From contig CALNVZ010002974.1 of the NCBI GenBank assembly GCA_940671915.1, positions 21,042,577 through 21,106,576 of the forward strand: a stretch of DNA of 64,000 nucleotides, given 5' to 3'. Of this stretch, positions 1-9,625 are shown piece by piece. This stretch comes from Paracentrotus lividus (lineage: Eukaryota; Echinodermata; Echinoidea; Camarodonta; Echinidae). Both the position numbers and the translations under genes were made by a program. Positions within the stretch are counted from its first letter, which is position 1. Each line of letters begins with the position of its first letter. The notes below the pieces were generated by a model. That model saw only the letters and a program-made list of their open reading frames with translations. It had not been told where the DNA came from and did no database searches.

Positions 1-92
1 ATAATGTGCGAAGTATGCGAATTTTTGGTGTATTATTTTTTCGCTTTCGGGTGTTTCCGCCCCCCCCCCCAGTCGTGACATGAAATCGCCGA

Positions 93-460
93 GCTTGGCA
101 ATGTCCACTTTTGTGAAGGACACAAACTTAGCCTGCGCAGGAATACGCTATTCAGTTATCACCTTTGTATGGCACGCCAGGAGGGATTCAAGCAATGATA
201 GAATAAATCAGCTAACAGAGTAAAAGATATACCGAAAGTCAGAAATAAACAATCAATATTATGCAAGAATGTATTTTTCACCGTTTTGTTTTTGTATCAT
301 TGATTTTTGCTTTGACTTCAGTTTATTTTTGTCTTTGTCGGCCGATTTATTCCATTATTGATTGAATCCCTCATGGCGTACCATACTAAAGTGATAAATG
401 AATACCGAATTCCTGCGCAGGCTAGTTTTTGTGTATATCACAAAAGTGGACGTTGCTAAC
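93..460. mobile_element. MITE with long terminal inverted repeats
   Basis: The two ends are inverted copies of about 90 bp: positions 93-190 read the same as the complement of 362-460. Shared landmarks are GTCCACTTTTGTG and the palindromic CCTGCGCAGG, followed by an inner stretch ending GAGGGATTCAA. The middle (about 190-362) is AT-rich and has no ORF. This is the structure of a non-autonomous DNA transposon. Related sequence recurs at 3113-3205. The family was not identified. Confidence 0.75.
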
Positions 461-611
461 GGAAGAATGCGTTATTTTCGGAATGCTTTGTGTCATAATG
501 ATAGTTGAGGATATGAGCTTTATATATTATATCTAAATTTTTTCCCCAAGAACCACATATTTTTTCATTTGGTAGCCATTTCAAAAGTGTATAGTTCTTT
601 TTGGGACGCAC
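440..611 (-). repeat. Inverted copy of the repeat at 2985-3160
   Basis: Read on the - strand, this segment matches 2985-3160 on the + strand over roughly 170 bp. Common blocks are CCCAAAAAGAAC, ACACTTTTGA, GGCTACCAAAT, TTCTTGGGG, ATCCTCAACTATCATTATG and AACGCATTCTTC. The two copies are about 2.5 kb apart in opposite orientation. They probably belong to one larger element, of which the MITE at 93-460 is part or into which it inserted. Confidence 0.65.
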
Positions 612-775
612 TGTATAGTGACTGCATTCAAAGTGATGTTTAACTGTTTTAGCACGTTCACGTGAGCTGAAATTTCAGCAAAAATTGACAAAAATGGCGT
701 GACTTCGTTAGAATTCGAACCTGGGTCCCCTGGATGAGAAACGCTTACGAGCACGTTAGACCAATTCACATCTCA
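612..775 (-). mobile_element. tRNA-derived SINE, minus-strand copy
   Basis: On the - strand the head (about 773-704) has an RNA polymerase III A-box-like segment (TTGGTCTAACG) and a good B box (GGTTCGAATTC) at tRNA-like spacing. A 70-80 bp body follows and ends TGCAGTCACTATA. The same terminal motif closes the + strand copy at 866-1023, so the two are family members lying head to head. No intact cloverleaf is evident, so this is tRNA-derived rather than a functional tRNA gene. Confidence 0.6.
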
Positions 776-865
776 CGAATGCTAGCAGATCATATTGTTT
801 CATGATCAACTTTCTTCAAAGTTGCCATAATTATCTACTATGCTTTCATAATTCAATTAAGTTAG

Positions 866-1023
866 GGGAATCTCGTTTGGTCTATTGGTAACGTCAGCGG
901 TACTCTTCCATGTCTATAATTATGAACCCGGTTCGAATCCCATACCGACCATGAACAATTTTTTGTTGATTAATTAGCACTTGGGTAAGTGCCACAACAG
1001 CACTTCAAGTGCAGTCACTATAC
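866..1023 (+). mobile_element. tRNA-derived SINE, plus-strand copy
   Basis: The head at about 866-950 contains an A-box-like TGGTCTATTGGTAACG and a near-consensus B box, GGTTCGAATCC. The body contains AGCACTTGGG and ends with CACTTCAAGTGCAGTCACTATA-type sequence at 1023. It is the partner of the - strand copy at 612-775. The shared 3' end and the internal promoter argue for a SINE family rather than two independent tRNA pseudogenes. Confidence 0.65.
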
Positions 1024-1030
1024 GAGCACC

Positions 1031-2974
1031 CATTAGCACTTCAGTTTTTAGAGTGTAACTCTGTGTCCCGTGAGAATGTTGATGCAAGCAAGGTGCCAAA
1101 TGACAGCCAGAGAGTGCTCTTTTATCCCAATGTACCAAATTTATTTAAAACATATCATTTATTAAATGGCTGACCTTTGAACTTTGGTTACCTTTTTTTT
1201 TTTTTTTTTTTAGGAACACGCTGCATATATTTTGTTATGCCCTCAAAAATATATCGGACCTGCACGTCATAAGTGCGTTCATGGACACATTGCTCATGAA
1301 TATTTTTTTAAGTGACTGGGGATTTTGTTTAATGAGACATATTCTATGAGCGTTTATTGCTTGGGAAAGCATGAAGTACCAGTAACATAACAATTTTATG
1401 TTTTGCTATAGCAATACAAACCCCCAGATCGAGTTTCACTTTCCTTTACACAATGGTATGTTTCTGAATGTCCACCCACATACGAAATATACTCGTTTAC
1501 ACAAAGTTTATTATTATGCTTCACTAAACTTGCCGGACTAATAAGATTACTTGTTGTTGTTAGTATTTTCAGTTAGGAATTTCTTCAAATAGCCTTACAG
1601 ATCGAACAATCATTCTAAAGTAATACAAACAATAACAAAGGAAAAACGAAAACTTTCATGCAAACTTATAAAAATTCATTGCGAAAACAATTGAAATATA
1701 ACACTCGTCTCTAATTTATATGTTTCTTCTTTGCGCATTTGAAACAGACCTCATGCAGTTCCACTCTTCCATAAACATGTAGACATACTAGTAGGCCAAA
1801 TTATTTACATTAAACATTAAAACCACACATTTTTATGCACTCATTGAATGCTGAAAATTGAATCGGTCTACTTTAAATGAAAGTTCACCTTTTCTTATGA
1901 TCACATCGTATGATGCATATCTTCTATATTTCAAACATCATAATATTAAGTAGTGTGAATGCGGTACAAAGACCTGGTCATAATTGATAGTCCGCCTTTG
2001 CAAGTGCGTGTCTTACAGCTTGCGTTAGACAGCTTGCCAACTTCTGCGTTTCATTGCGTTTCGATATGGCTGAAGAAACAATGTGGCCATCTTGTCATGC
2101 GTGCATGGAAAACATGCTCTTTCCTACGTCGGACGCACGTACTCTCTGTGATATAGTACGACGGAGATGGAGAGATCAGACACAGAGAGGTGTTCGAAAG
2201 GCGGTTGTGACTCGGATATTAATGGTGCCGTATGGTCTATAATATGCACGTGAGAATTATAGTCGAGATTTTTACCGCTATTGTTCTTGATGTTGTCTGA
2301 CACCACACATAATACCAGGATACTTCACAAATTGGAATACTTCAAATTACTCTCTTGGAATTATTATTTTAAACCAAAAAACATGAATGTATCTACTCAA
2401 AATACTGCTACAATCGCGTTGGAATCGCTGAGGTAGGAAACTATTCTTTTTATTATGTTGTTCAATATAAATAGAATTATTACGCTCATTAATACATTTT
2501 AATGATGGTAACAAGAATAATATACCGAACTTTATGTTGTCATTACCTGGTTGAGGCAGAGCAAGTCGTCACTTGGCAAAATGACGATATTTGCCAAAAT
2601 AGCCAAAACGAAATTAGAAGGATATAAATTATACTTGAAGAGGGGACAAAGTGGTCGAATAAATCAATATACCCTTAGAGGGGTTCATGCTGTTTCCAAG
2701 TGTTGAAGATTTAAGATTTCTCTGCATTCTTAAGTATCATGAAACTTTGCAGAATTTAACTTAGTGTATATACAAAGGTACGCTTTTGTAAATGACGATA
2801 TTCAGTTATAAATATCTTCATGATAACATCGAATTCGGAAAAACTTTAAAATCTTTGGCTGTTCATGAATCCTTCTGAATACAACTTTACTACACAAACA
2901 TGGTAAATCTACAATTTATTAAAACATGCCTCCTTAAAAATTAATGTATGTTTGACGCTCTTTTCGCGAAAGTT
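1031..2974. other. Non-coding AT-rich spacer
   Basis: No ORF here has splice-site support or recognisable protein sequence. It contains a poly(T) run at about 1193-1212. A short, slightly GC-richer stretch at about 1960-2250 has open frames of 60-65 codons that I could not connect to either gene. The missing N-terminal exon of the GPCR could be here, but nothing I can see identifies it. Confidence 0.6.
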
Positions 2975-2984
2975 AGACTACCCA

Positions 2985-3645
2985 AAAAGAACATTACACT
3001 TTTGACAAGGCTACCAAATTAAAAATATATATTTCTTGGGGAAAAGGTTTAGATTTATATAAAGCTTATATCCTCAACTATCATTATGGCACAAACAATT
3101 TTGAAAACAACGCATTCTTCAGTGAGCAATGCCCACTTTTACGAAGGACACAAAAAAATAGCCTGCGCAGGAATTCGCCATTCATTTACCACCTGGGTAT
3201 ATATTATGCTGGAACACTGATGAATTTGTAAATAAACGCCAGACACGTGCCCAGAGAATAATTAAGCACAACCAAAAAAGTGAGGTGGTTTCTAGTGCAT
3301 GAAATTACTGCAATACCTCTTCGTAATTCTAAAATGGCCTATTTTGTTTGATGGGTTCATTCAACCGTGAATGAAGGGATATTTGTTGCATACGCTTCAA
3401 AAACAGGAATTCCATCATATTTGATCGATTATACCATGGCAAAGAAGTAAAAATCGCATTTTGGGCATTTTTTGCTGCAAATTTCCTTTCCGTATGTTTG
3501 GAAACACGTTTCGCATACATTCTGACGTTTAAAATGTTTAAAATCTGAAAATGTGTCCGATAGCATTGAATCAAAGTTGTGATTTTAGGCTTGTGAACTT
3601 CAAGAAATGGCATTTTTGCATTCAACCATTGCTCACTGAAGCATG
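2985..3645. mobile_element. Composite inverted-repeat element
   Basis: CTTCAGTGAGCAATG at 3118-3132 is repeated exactly in inverted orientation at 3628-3642, bounding about 525 bp. The left arm continues into a single arm of the MITE seen at 93-460 (CCTGCGCAGG at 3162-3171). The segment before it (2985-3118) matches 440-611 in inverted orientation. There is no credible ORF. This looks like one element interrupted or rearranged by another. Confidence 0.5.
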
Positions 3646-3825
3646 ACTTGACGATTTTTCCTAAAATTTGCTCCTATGGTAGCTAATTAAATTCCCCACA
3701 TGGACGTATAATTATACTTTTTAAATTGCTCCTGGTTACAAAATTATTGATATTTGAAATAGGGGGAACTTTCTTTTTGTGTTATGTTTAGTTTCAAATG
3801 CATTTTAATTTCATGAGTGGAAATA

Positions 3826-4267
3826 CAGTCTGTGTAAAAAAAAATGGTACAGTCGGAAAAAAAATATTTAGGTGTGAAATATTTTCAAATTATGTGTGTA
3901 TGTGGTACCAAAATAAAGCCAAATAATTTTCCTTGCTGATGCGCTTTGTTCTGTATAATTTGCTTTCGTAAAACAAAAGCTATGCTAAATTTTGTGCGAC
4001 GAGGAACAAATCGAAATTGAGCACTTCATGGTCATTATGCGAAACCTATACACAAAGGCATGGGACGGCGTGCGAAAAATGGATTTTTCTTGATTGTAGA
4101 AAACTAGTCATATTTCAAAAATTACAACACCAAATGTGATGAAAAAATTGCATGTAAAAGCCTGATCTTCCTGCTTTTTGAAAATACCAAACAATAGCAG
4201 GCTGTAATTAATCTTCATACTATAAAAAAATGTTTTCCACTTGTACCATTTTATTTGACACAGACTG
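3826..4267. mobile_element. Tc1/mariner-like MITE, complete copy
   Basis: The element begins CAGTCTGTGT and ends ACACAGACTG, flanked on both sides by TA. The inverted repeats extend inward about 26 bp to AAAATGGTACA and TGTACCATTTT. TA target duplication plus CAGT-type ends are established features of Tc1/mariner superfamily elements. It is 442 bp with no transposase ORF, so non-autonomous. A second copy lies at 10019-10495. Confidence 0.8.
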
Positions 4268-4410
4268 TATTGTGACATTGACATTGTATGCGATTTGCAA
4301 TTTATAGCAATAGATTGGTGGACAAAAGTTTATCCATAATTTTTTTTTATGCATAAGCCTTTTTAAAAATAAATATTATACATATCAATCCCATCAGTCG
4401 TGTATATCCA

Positions 4411-4536
4411 GGCGCGGATCCAAGATATCCGAATTGGCAATACATTTGTCAGGCCCAAGTGTCTGGGGGACAATAGTGGCTCTATTATGTATTCATGGGC
4501 CCGATACTTTTATTGTGTGACGTCAGGCTGCGTCCG
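4411..4536. mobile_element. Short GGATCC-ended MITE, copy 1
   Basis: It starts GGCGCGGATCCAAG and ends near GGCTGCGTCCGCT. The core has GGCCCAAGTGTCTGGGG, a GCTCTATTATG block and ATGGGCCC. The GGCCCA...TGGGCC pair makes the core partly self-complementary. Related copies lie at 15783-15882, 29551-29680 and 34721-34845. Confidence 0.65.
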
Positions 4537-4598
4537 CTATAAATATGTCCAGGAATGAGATACGTTTCAGAAATTGACGTTTAGGTGTATATGACCTA

Positions 4599-4834
4599 AT
4601 GCTGCAGTCACACAGGCACTTACGTTGAGTTACGTCCGGTTGCGTCCAAAAATTATTTTCTTTTCTGCGGATCCCCTCGGATGCCTTCCCATCATAGTCA
4701 GCAGTGGAAATAGTGATAATTTCGTTCATCTAATAGAACAAAGAAATACACAAGAAATGATAGAATAAAAGATGTAAGAAGGATAAAACAACAAATACGT
4801 AACTAAACGTAAGTGTCTGTGTGACTGTAGCATA
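4599..4834 (-). mobile_element. MITE carrying an exon-like cassette, copy 1
   Basis: The TIRs are about 35 bp, reading (T)GCTGCAGTCACACAGGCACTTACG at one end and its near-complement at the other. On the - strand the interior has a polypyrimidine run ending TCTATTAG, then an ATG at 4729 and an open frame (MNEIITIS...DYD...KENNFWTQ...). A GTAAGTGCC donor follows, with the GT at 4623-4622 inside the TIR, making a 106-nt exon-like cassette. The copy at 44955-45192 keeps the same arrangement. I do not recognise the peptide. It could be the captured first exon of a transposon or host gene. Confidence 0.7.
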
Positions 4835-4837
4835 ATA

Positions 4838-5062
4838 GTTCTAATGCGGCGGTCACAACTCGTCGTAGGCTACGGGGCACGTGCCATCAACGTAGCCAGC
4901 GTTGCATGTACAATGCACGCACAGGTCCTGGGTCAACTTCTACGATTCCTGCGTTTCTGTAGTAAGGGTATTGTAAAAATTTCATGTACGTCGTACATGC
5001 ATTGTACCTGCAAGGTACCTCCGCTGCACGAATTTCTACGAATTCCATCGTAGGGAGTTGCA
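4838..5062. repeat. Imperfect inverted-repeat segment
   Basis: The left end (TAATGCGGCGGTCACAACTC) and the complement of the right end (TAATGCGCCGTATACC) are similar, and CTACGA/TCGTAG words recur inside. It abuts the MITE at 4599-4834. It is GC-richer than its surroundings, and three short overlapping frames here are not convincing genes. Probably a diverged TIR element. Confidence 0.4.
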
Positions 5063-5492
5063 CGTCGAAGGTATACGGCGCATTATATAACACGTATATC
5101 AACACCATACTGTATGTATCATTCGTATATTTCCGGGAAAGAGATATTAGTACATATCAATTATCATTCAAAACAAACATTTAGCTAAGTGGTTCCAATA
5201 TTAGATATTTTTGTATGATTATTATACAGGGACGATAATGTTATTCATTCACAGATAATATTTTATATCTGTGCATAGAGAGTTACTAAAATAAATCAAC
5301 TTTGCCATCAATGGTAACTCTAAACTTGAACCTTTTTTAACATTGATGGCACTATAATAACAACTCTTTATGTAATGGGGCCTAGAACTAGTAAAGAAGA
5401 TGATATTTGGTTATCTCCCCCACCCCCTTAGAAAGTCTCTTTTTAAAGTAGTTAGATTTTTCTTTTCTTTTCTTTTCTTTCTCTATTACCAG

Positions 5493-5706
5493 CCTCTTCA
5501 TCATAATGCCTGGTGCCATTTTGGCAAATGGTGTGGCAATATTCATCATCCTACGAACGCCCAGTCTACGAAAACACACCCATAACCTCCTGATTCTATC
5601 TCTTAATATTGCGGACCTTGGAGTGGCCCTTTTCACCATGCCATATGCAATGGTATCTGTCTTCGATGGCGGGAAATTCCTCATGACAACCCCAGATGTA
5701 TGCCAG
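5493..5706 (+). CDS. Class A GPCR, exon encoding TM1, TM2 and ECL1
   Basis: This is the first visible exon of a rhodopsin-family G-protein-coupled receptor, a plasma-membrane receptor that would couple an unknown ligand to G proteins. It follows a strong polypyrimidine tract and AG at 5491-5492, and ends CAG|GTAGGC. TM1 is LFIIMPGAILANGVAIFIIL, containing the conserved TM1 Asn. The first intracellular loop is RTPSLRKHTHN. TM2 is LLILSLNIADLGVALF, with the TM2 Asp that is usually the sodium-site residue. The exon ends DVCQ, providing the Cys at the top of TM3 for the disulfide to ECL2. The reading frame enters with one base completing a codon, so an upstream exon with the initiator Met and extracellular N-terminus must exist. 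The ATG at 5506 lies within TM1 and is unlikely to be the start. The ligand class was not determined. Confidence 0.85.
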
Positions 5707-5805
5707 GTAGGCTTAAATTAGATGTCATAATTTAATGCTCTGTGTATCATGCAAAGATTATGGCATCAATGATATGGATGAAAAAAAGGCCAGCACTGTT
5801 CTATT

Positions 5806-5863
<58 letters not shown>

Positions 5864-7628
5864 CATGATAAGGTATCCTCTTACTTTGAATAAAAAGCAA
5901 TTTATCAAACAGAAAACATTTTAAAAACGTAGGAACTTATTCTTATACTTATAATGAAATTACTACTGGAGTGCCCCAGGGATCAAATTTGGGTCCACTT
6001 TTATTCCTAATTGACATGAATGACTTGCCTTCCGTAAGCGATGTATTATCTTCAATTTTATTTGCTGATGATGCCACTTTATTTCTGACTGGAAAAGACC
6101 CTGTAATAATTAACAATTTACTTAACAAGGAATTAAGAAAGATATATAAATGGTTTAATGCCAATAAATTTTTGATTAACTTTGATAAAACTAACTACGT
6201 CATTTTAAAGACTAGAGACAAGCATATCGATGAAAGTGCAATAAATATATCTGTAGATGGTGAAGAGATAAAAAAGTGTAATTCCGTAAATTTTTAGGAA
6301 TCTATATATAGACTGTGACTTAACTCAGAAAAATCACATTAACTATATTTCTAGTAAAATAGCGAGAGTTATTGGAGTCATTAATAGACTAAAACATTTG
6401 TTACACATTCGTGTTCATATTAACTTATATAACACCGTGATATTGCCAGATTTGAATTATTGTATCATTTTATGGGGAGGCTGGGCTTCCTATTTGTTCA
6501 AAAAAGTATTCGTTTTGCAACAAAAAAAGTTGTTAGGATAATTATAAACTCTTCATAATTATAATTCTCATACTGATAAAATATTTCTAAAACTAAATAT
6601 TCTGAAATCTGTTACCTCTTTTATGTTTTTGTTTTTGAAAAGTGCACTTCTTTCTTGTTGTAATAATTATATTGTCTCAAATAAAACTATAAATACATAT
6701 AACACTAGAAAACTCTGAAAATATATGTATGTATTCCCAGAACTAAATATAATTTCTCTAGAACTGTTATTAGATAGAAGGGACCGGCTATGTGGAACAA
6801 TTTAACAGAAAGCCTTAAAAATTTCACTTCTTTATCTTCCTTGAAACGTAATTTTAAACTGGAACATTTAACCTCTCTTAAGTAACTGCCTGTAAGTCTT
6901 TTTGTGTTTGTTTTGTTTTGTTTTCATCCTTTTTTTTTTTTTTTTTTTTGTGAGTTTAAACAATGTAGTAAAAAAAAAGGGATTAGCCATGCTTTTTGCT
7001 GGTCCCTCCATCCGCTACATTGTCTCTTTTTTATTTCATATATTGTACATTGTTCTATTATATATTATGTAAGAAATGTTTGTATCTATATCAGTATGCT
7101 ACTTTGTTTTTCCTAATGTTTGTAAATATGTCTTTTTAATGGATGAGAAAATAAATGAACTGACACTGAAAATCATGATTTATTTAGGCCCCTATAACTC
7201 CCTATGTATAAAGTTTTCTCAATCCATGTTCCTAGTTCCTCTAACAATAACAATAGGTCTCAAAACTTATTGAATAAGCCCCATACTACTTTTAATCACA
7301 CCATATGGTGTATGGTTTCTTAATATTCAAAATATAATTCAAGCTTTTAAAACTTTCATGTTGGATGCAGTCTCGCACTTAATTTACAGAATTAACGTAA
7401 GAACACAATGAAGTTTTGACACGATTAAGGCACAACGTATCGTGTTTCTATTAGCAATAAGCTGCTGGTTGCGCAATAAATAGTATTTTATAATTCAAGA
7501 TGCCATCATTATAATCCTCTCATGGTTAAGAACAAAGAGGCATATTGCCTATCATTTTCTATTCTTGTTTCATATCATTTAAAGCTTCCTGAAACTTAAT
7601 ACAAAGTCTAAACTTACTTTTCTTGTAG
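5707..7628 (+). other. GPCR intron with TA microsatellite and LINE insertion
   Basis: This is a GT-AG intron between phase-0 exons. It contains a (TA)n tract at about 5810-5856 and a decayed non-LTR retrotransposon at about 5926-7165. The remaining AT-rich sequence up to the acceptor TTTTCTTGTAG shows nothing else. Confidence 0.75.
5926..7165 (+). mobile_element. 5'-truncated LINE with reverse-transcriptase remnant
   Basis: A frame open from about 5926 to 6297 encodes the central reverse-transcriptase motifs of a non-LTR retrotransposon. GVPQGSNLGPLLFLI is the template-grip motif, and LFADDATLF is the catalytic YxDD equivalent with two Asp. NFDKTNYVI is the following block. The frame then breaks at a stop (6295-6297), and similarity continues in another frame (e.g. 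FLGIYIDCDLTQKNHI, LYNTVILPDLNYC). A MWNNLTESLKN segment near 6790 resembles the LWNSLP block near the end of CR1/L2/Jockey-type ORF2. The 3' tail has poly(T) at 6931-6948 and ends near AATGAACTGACACTGAAA. The domain is incomplete and frame-broken, so the copy is dead. Clade assignment within CR1/L2/Jockey-like elements is inference. Confidence 0.8.
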
Positions 7629-8262
7629 GTCAATGGCTTCCTGGCTGTCTTCTTCACCTTCGCTCTCCCATTATGTATCCTCGTCATCACATTAGAGCGA
7701 TTCCTGGTCGTCAATCTCTCGCACATATTCCCTCGAAGTCGAAGACGCGTCTACATGTTCATCGCAACGACCTGGGCAACATCCTTGACGGCAGCAATCC
7801 TTCCCTTCACACCCGCAGGCTCGCCCTATCGCTACATCGCAACCACCAGACACTGCTCACCATACTGGCTAGATCCTATCTTCTATGCAGCAGGATTACT
7901 CCTGCTTGCAGGTGAAATCCCCTTGCTCTTGCTCCTGTATGCAGCCATTGTGTATAACCTCAAGAAGGCTGGCATGAACCTCCAGAAAACCCAACGCAGC
8001 TATGGGGATTTGCCGAAGACATCATCTTACATCAAAGACCAATCGGCCTTCAGCGGTGATGACATCGCTTCTTCACAGCAAGGAGACCATGGGGCTAACG
8101 AATCGGAGGCTGCTGTGACTTCAGCCGACTTCTCTGGAACTGTGGTGTCCATATCAACGGGTGTGGTGACACGATCAAAGAGTAAGCTCAAAGGGAGGCG
8201 AAAGAGAAGTTTTGGTGCCAGGCGAAGGCAGTGGTCGGCACAGAAAAGAGTTGCAGCCATTG
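7629..8262 (+). CDS. Class A GPCR, exon encoding TM3-TM5 and ICL3
   Basis: This exon joins 5493-5706 in phase 0 through the acceptor TTGTAG. TM3 (NGFLAVFFTFALPLCILVI) runs into TLERFLVV, so the DRY position reads E-R-F: the central Arg is kept and Tyr is replaced. ICL2 is SHIFPRSRRRVY. TM4 (MFIATTWATSLTAAILPF) contains the conserved Trp. ECL2 supplies Cys in TTRHCSPYW, which can pair with the Cys before TM3. TM5 is FYAAGLLLLAGEIPLLLLLYAAIVY and lacks an obvious TM5 Pro at the usual place. The third intracellular loop is about 100 residues, Ser/Thr-rich and then very basic (SKLKGRRKRSFGARRRQW). The exon ends one base into a Gly codon at ATTG|GTAAGT. The same frame is continuously open for 634 nt. 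Several other open frames over this region are shadows. Confidence 0.88.
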
Positions 8263-9204
8263 GTAAGTAATTTGTCCATGTTATTGTAGCATGTAGATTT
8301 TTTTTTAGTTTCCAGGCGAATATTATGCAAGGCTGACACTTGCACGATTCCGTGGCAAACATTGGCACGACTCGAGTCGTGCCAGTGCGCAAACTAGTCG
8401 TAAAGGGCCTGTCCCACAGAAGGCGATCGTTGTGGCGACGACCTATGCATGTTAGAACCTGCCAGAATCGTGTCAGAATCGTAGGTGACCGAAGATCAGA
8501 TACGTATCTACGACTCTGTCTACGATATGCTACGACAACGACTTGCTTCCACGCAAACAATAGGCTAACAATAGCTGGTATCCGATAATACAATAGCCTC
8601 GACCTTCGCGCATCTTGCGGCTCGACTTCTCTTGTCACAGCTTAAAATCAACAAAATTATGAACTTGCGCACTGTGGCGATCCTTGCGACTGACACAGGC
8701 GATCGAGTGTTTTCTACCTGACGCTGGCGGCCCGTCGCCTTTAGGTTCGTGATAGTCCTCTCAGTCGCGCATTATAATTTGGGTCGTGAGTGATTTTTGA
8801 AAATTTCAAAAATCAGCGGCGACTGTACACTGTAAAAAATATATGTATTTTTGCAGGAAATCTTCTGTCAGCAGAGTCGCCATAAAAAATGTAATTCAAA
8901 AAACAGTTTTGTTGTAAGTTTCTCCTGCAAATAATTACGTGAGAAATACAAAATATACATCAGGAGTAACACATTTTGTTCCGTTTTAACCAAATATGTC
9001 AGCTAAAGAACTCTAACGATATCTTTTCTTCTCTTTCATTAATTATTAGAGGAGAAATTTACAAGATTTTATGGATATAAACAAAGTTTGTTTTACTTTG
9101 TGTTGATTTTATATAGGGCGGTTATAAACGTTGTCAAAGGCATCCATAATGGATTGTGTATAATGATGGCTATATTATTATTTTTTTTTTTCATCATTGT
9201 ATAG
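8263..9204 (+). other. GPCR second visible intron
   Basis: A GT-AG intron of 942 bp. It contains a GC-richer segment at about 8390-8770 with repeated GCGATCG and CGACGA words, including GGGCCTGTCCCAC at its left edge. This is probably a degenerate mobile element, but no clear TIR pair could be defined. The rest is AT-rich, ending in poly(T) and TTGTATAG at the acceptor. Confidence 0.6.
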
Positions 9205-9476
9205 GTGCTATGTTAGTGATTACGACTGTCATCTGCTGGGTTCCTTATCTGCTCGTCCATTTGGAGATCGTACCGGTGCCCGATGGCCACTGGTTCGGGG
9301 TGATGACCATGTGGTTTGCCTTCACCAACGTGCTGCTCGATCCCCTCATCTACACGTTCATGAACCGACAGGCACGCGCTGAACTGACAAAATTCTTCCA
9401 AAATATCACACTCTGTTGCCAGCAGAAGCTGTGCCGTAGGTGGCAGCATCAATCTAATCCTCAAGCACAAAACTGA
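9205..9476 (+). CDS. Class A GPCR, final exon encoding TM6, TM7 and tail
   Basis: The exon starts after ATTGTATAG and completes the Gly codon split with the previous exon (I-G-A-M). TM6 is AMLVITTVICWVPYLLVHL, with the conserved CWxP motif as CWVP. TM7 is WFAFTNVLLDPLIYTFM, where the usual NPxxY is DPLIY. Helix 8 and the tail follow (NRQARAELTKFFQNITLCC...), with a Cys pair suitable for palmitoylation. The stop is TGA at 9474-9476. About 372 residues are visible over the three exons, normal for the family apart from the missing N-terminus. DPxxY is found in several orphan class A receptors, so this is a variant, not evidence of inactivation. The start exon was not located. Confidence 0.87.
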
Positions 9477-9539
9477 ACAAAGTCAAGACCACTGATCTGT
9501 ATACAGATGAGTAAATACAGATTATGATTTATTTAACAT

Positions 9540-9625
9540 TATAGTCTTTATCATATAAAATGGTACAGTTCGGAAACTTGTGTAGGTTTCGAACATAAGC
9601 CGCAAAAATGAACGTAAAAAATAAA
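9540..9625 (+). terminator. Candidate GPCR 3' UTR with AATAAA signal
   Basis: AATAAA at 9620-9625 lies about 145 bp after the GPCR stop and is the nearest canonical polyadenylation signal. The stretch AAAATGGTACAGTTCGG at about 9557-9573 resembles the inner end of the Tc1-like MITE (3826-4267), so the 3' UTR may contain repeat sequence. The cleavage site cannot be verified from sequence alone. Confidence 0.35.

Noticed and set aside
8027-8638. 203-codon open frame on - opposite the GPCR
   Set aside because: Half lies antisense to the GPCR exon and half in the intron; no motif and no splice support.
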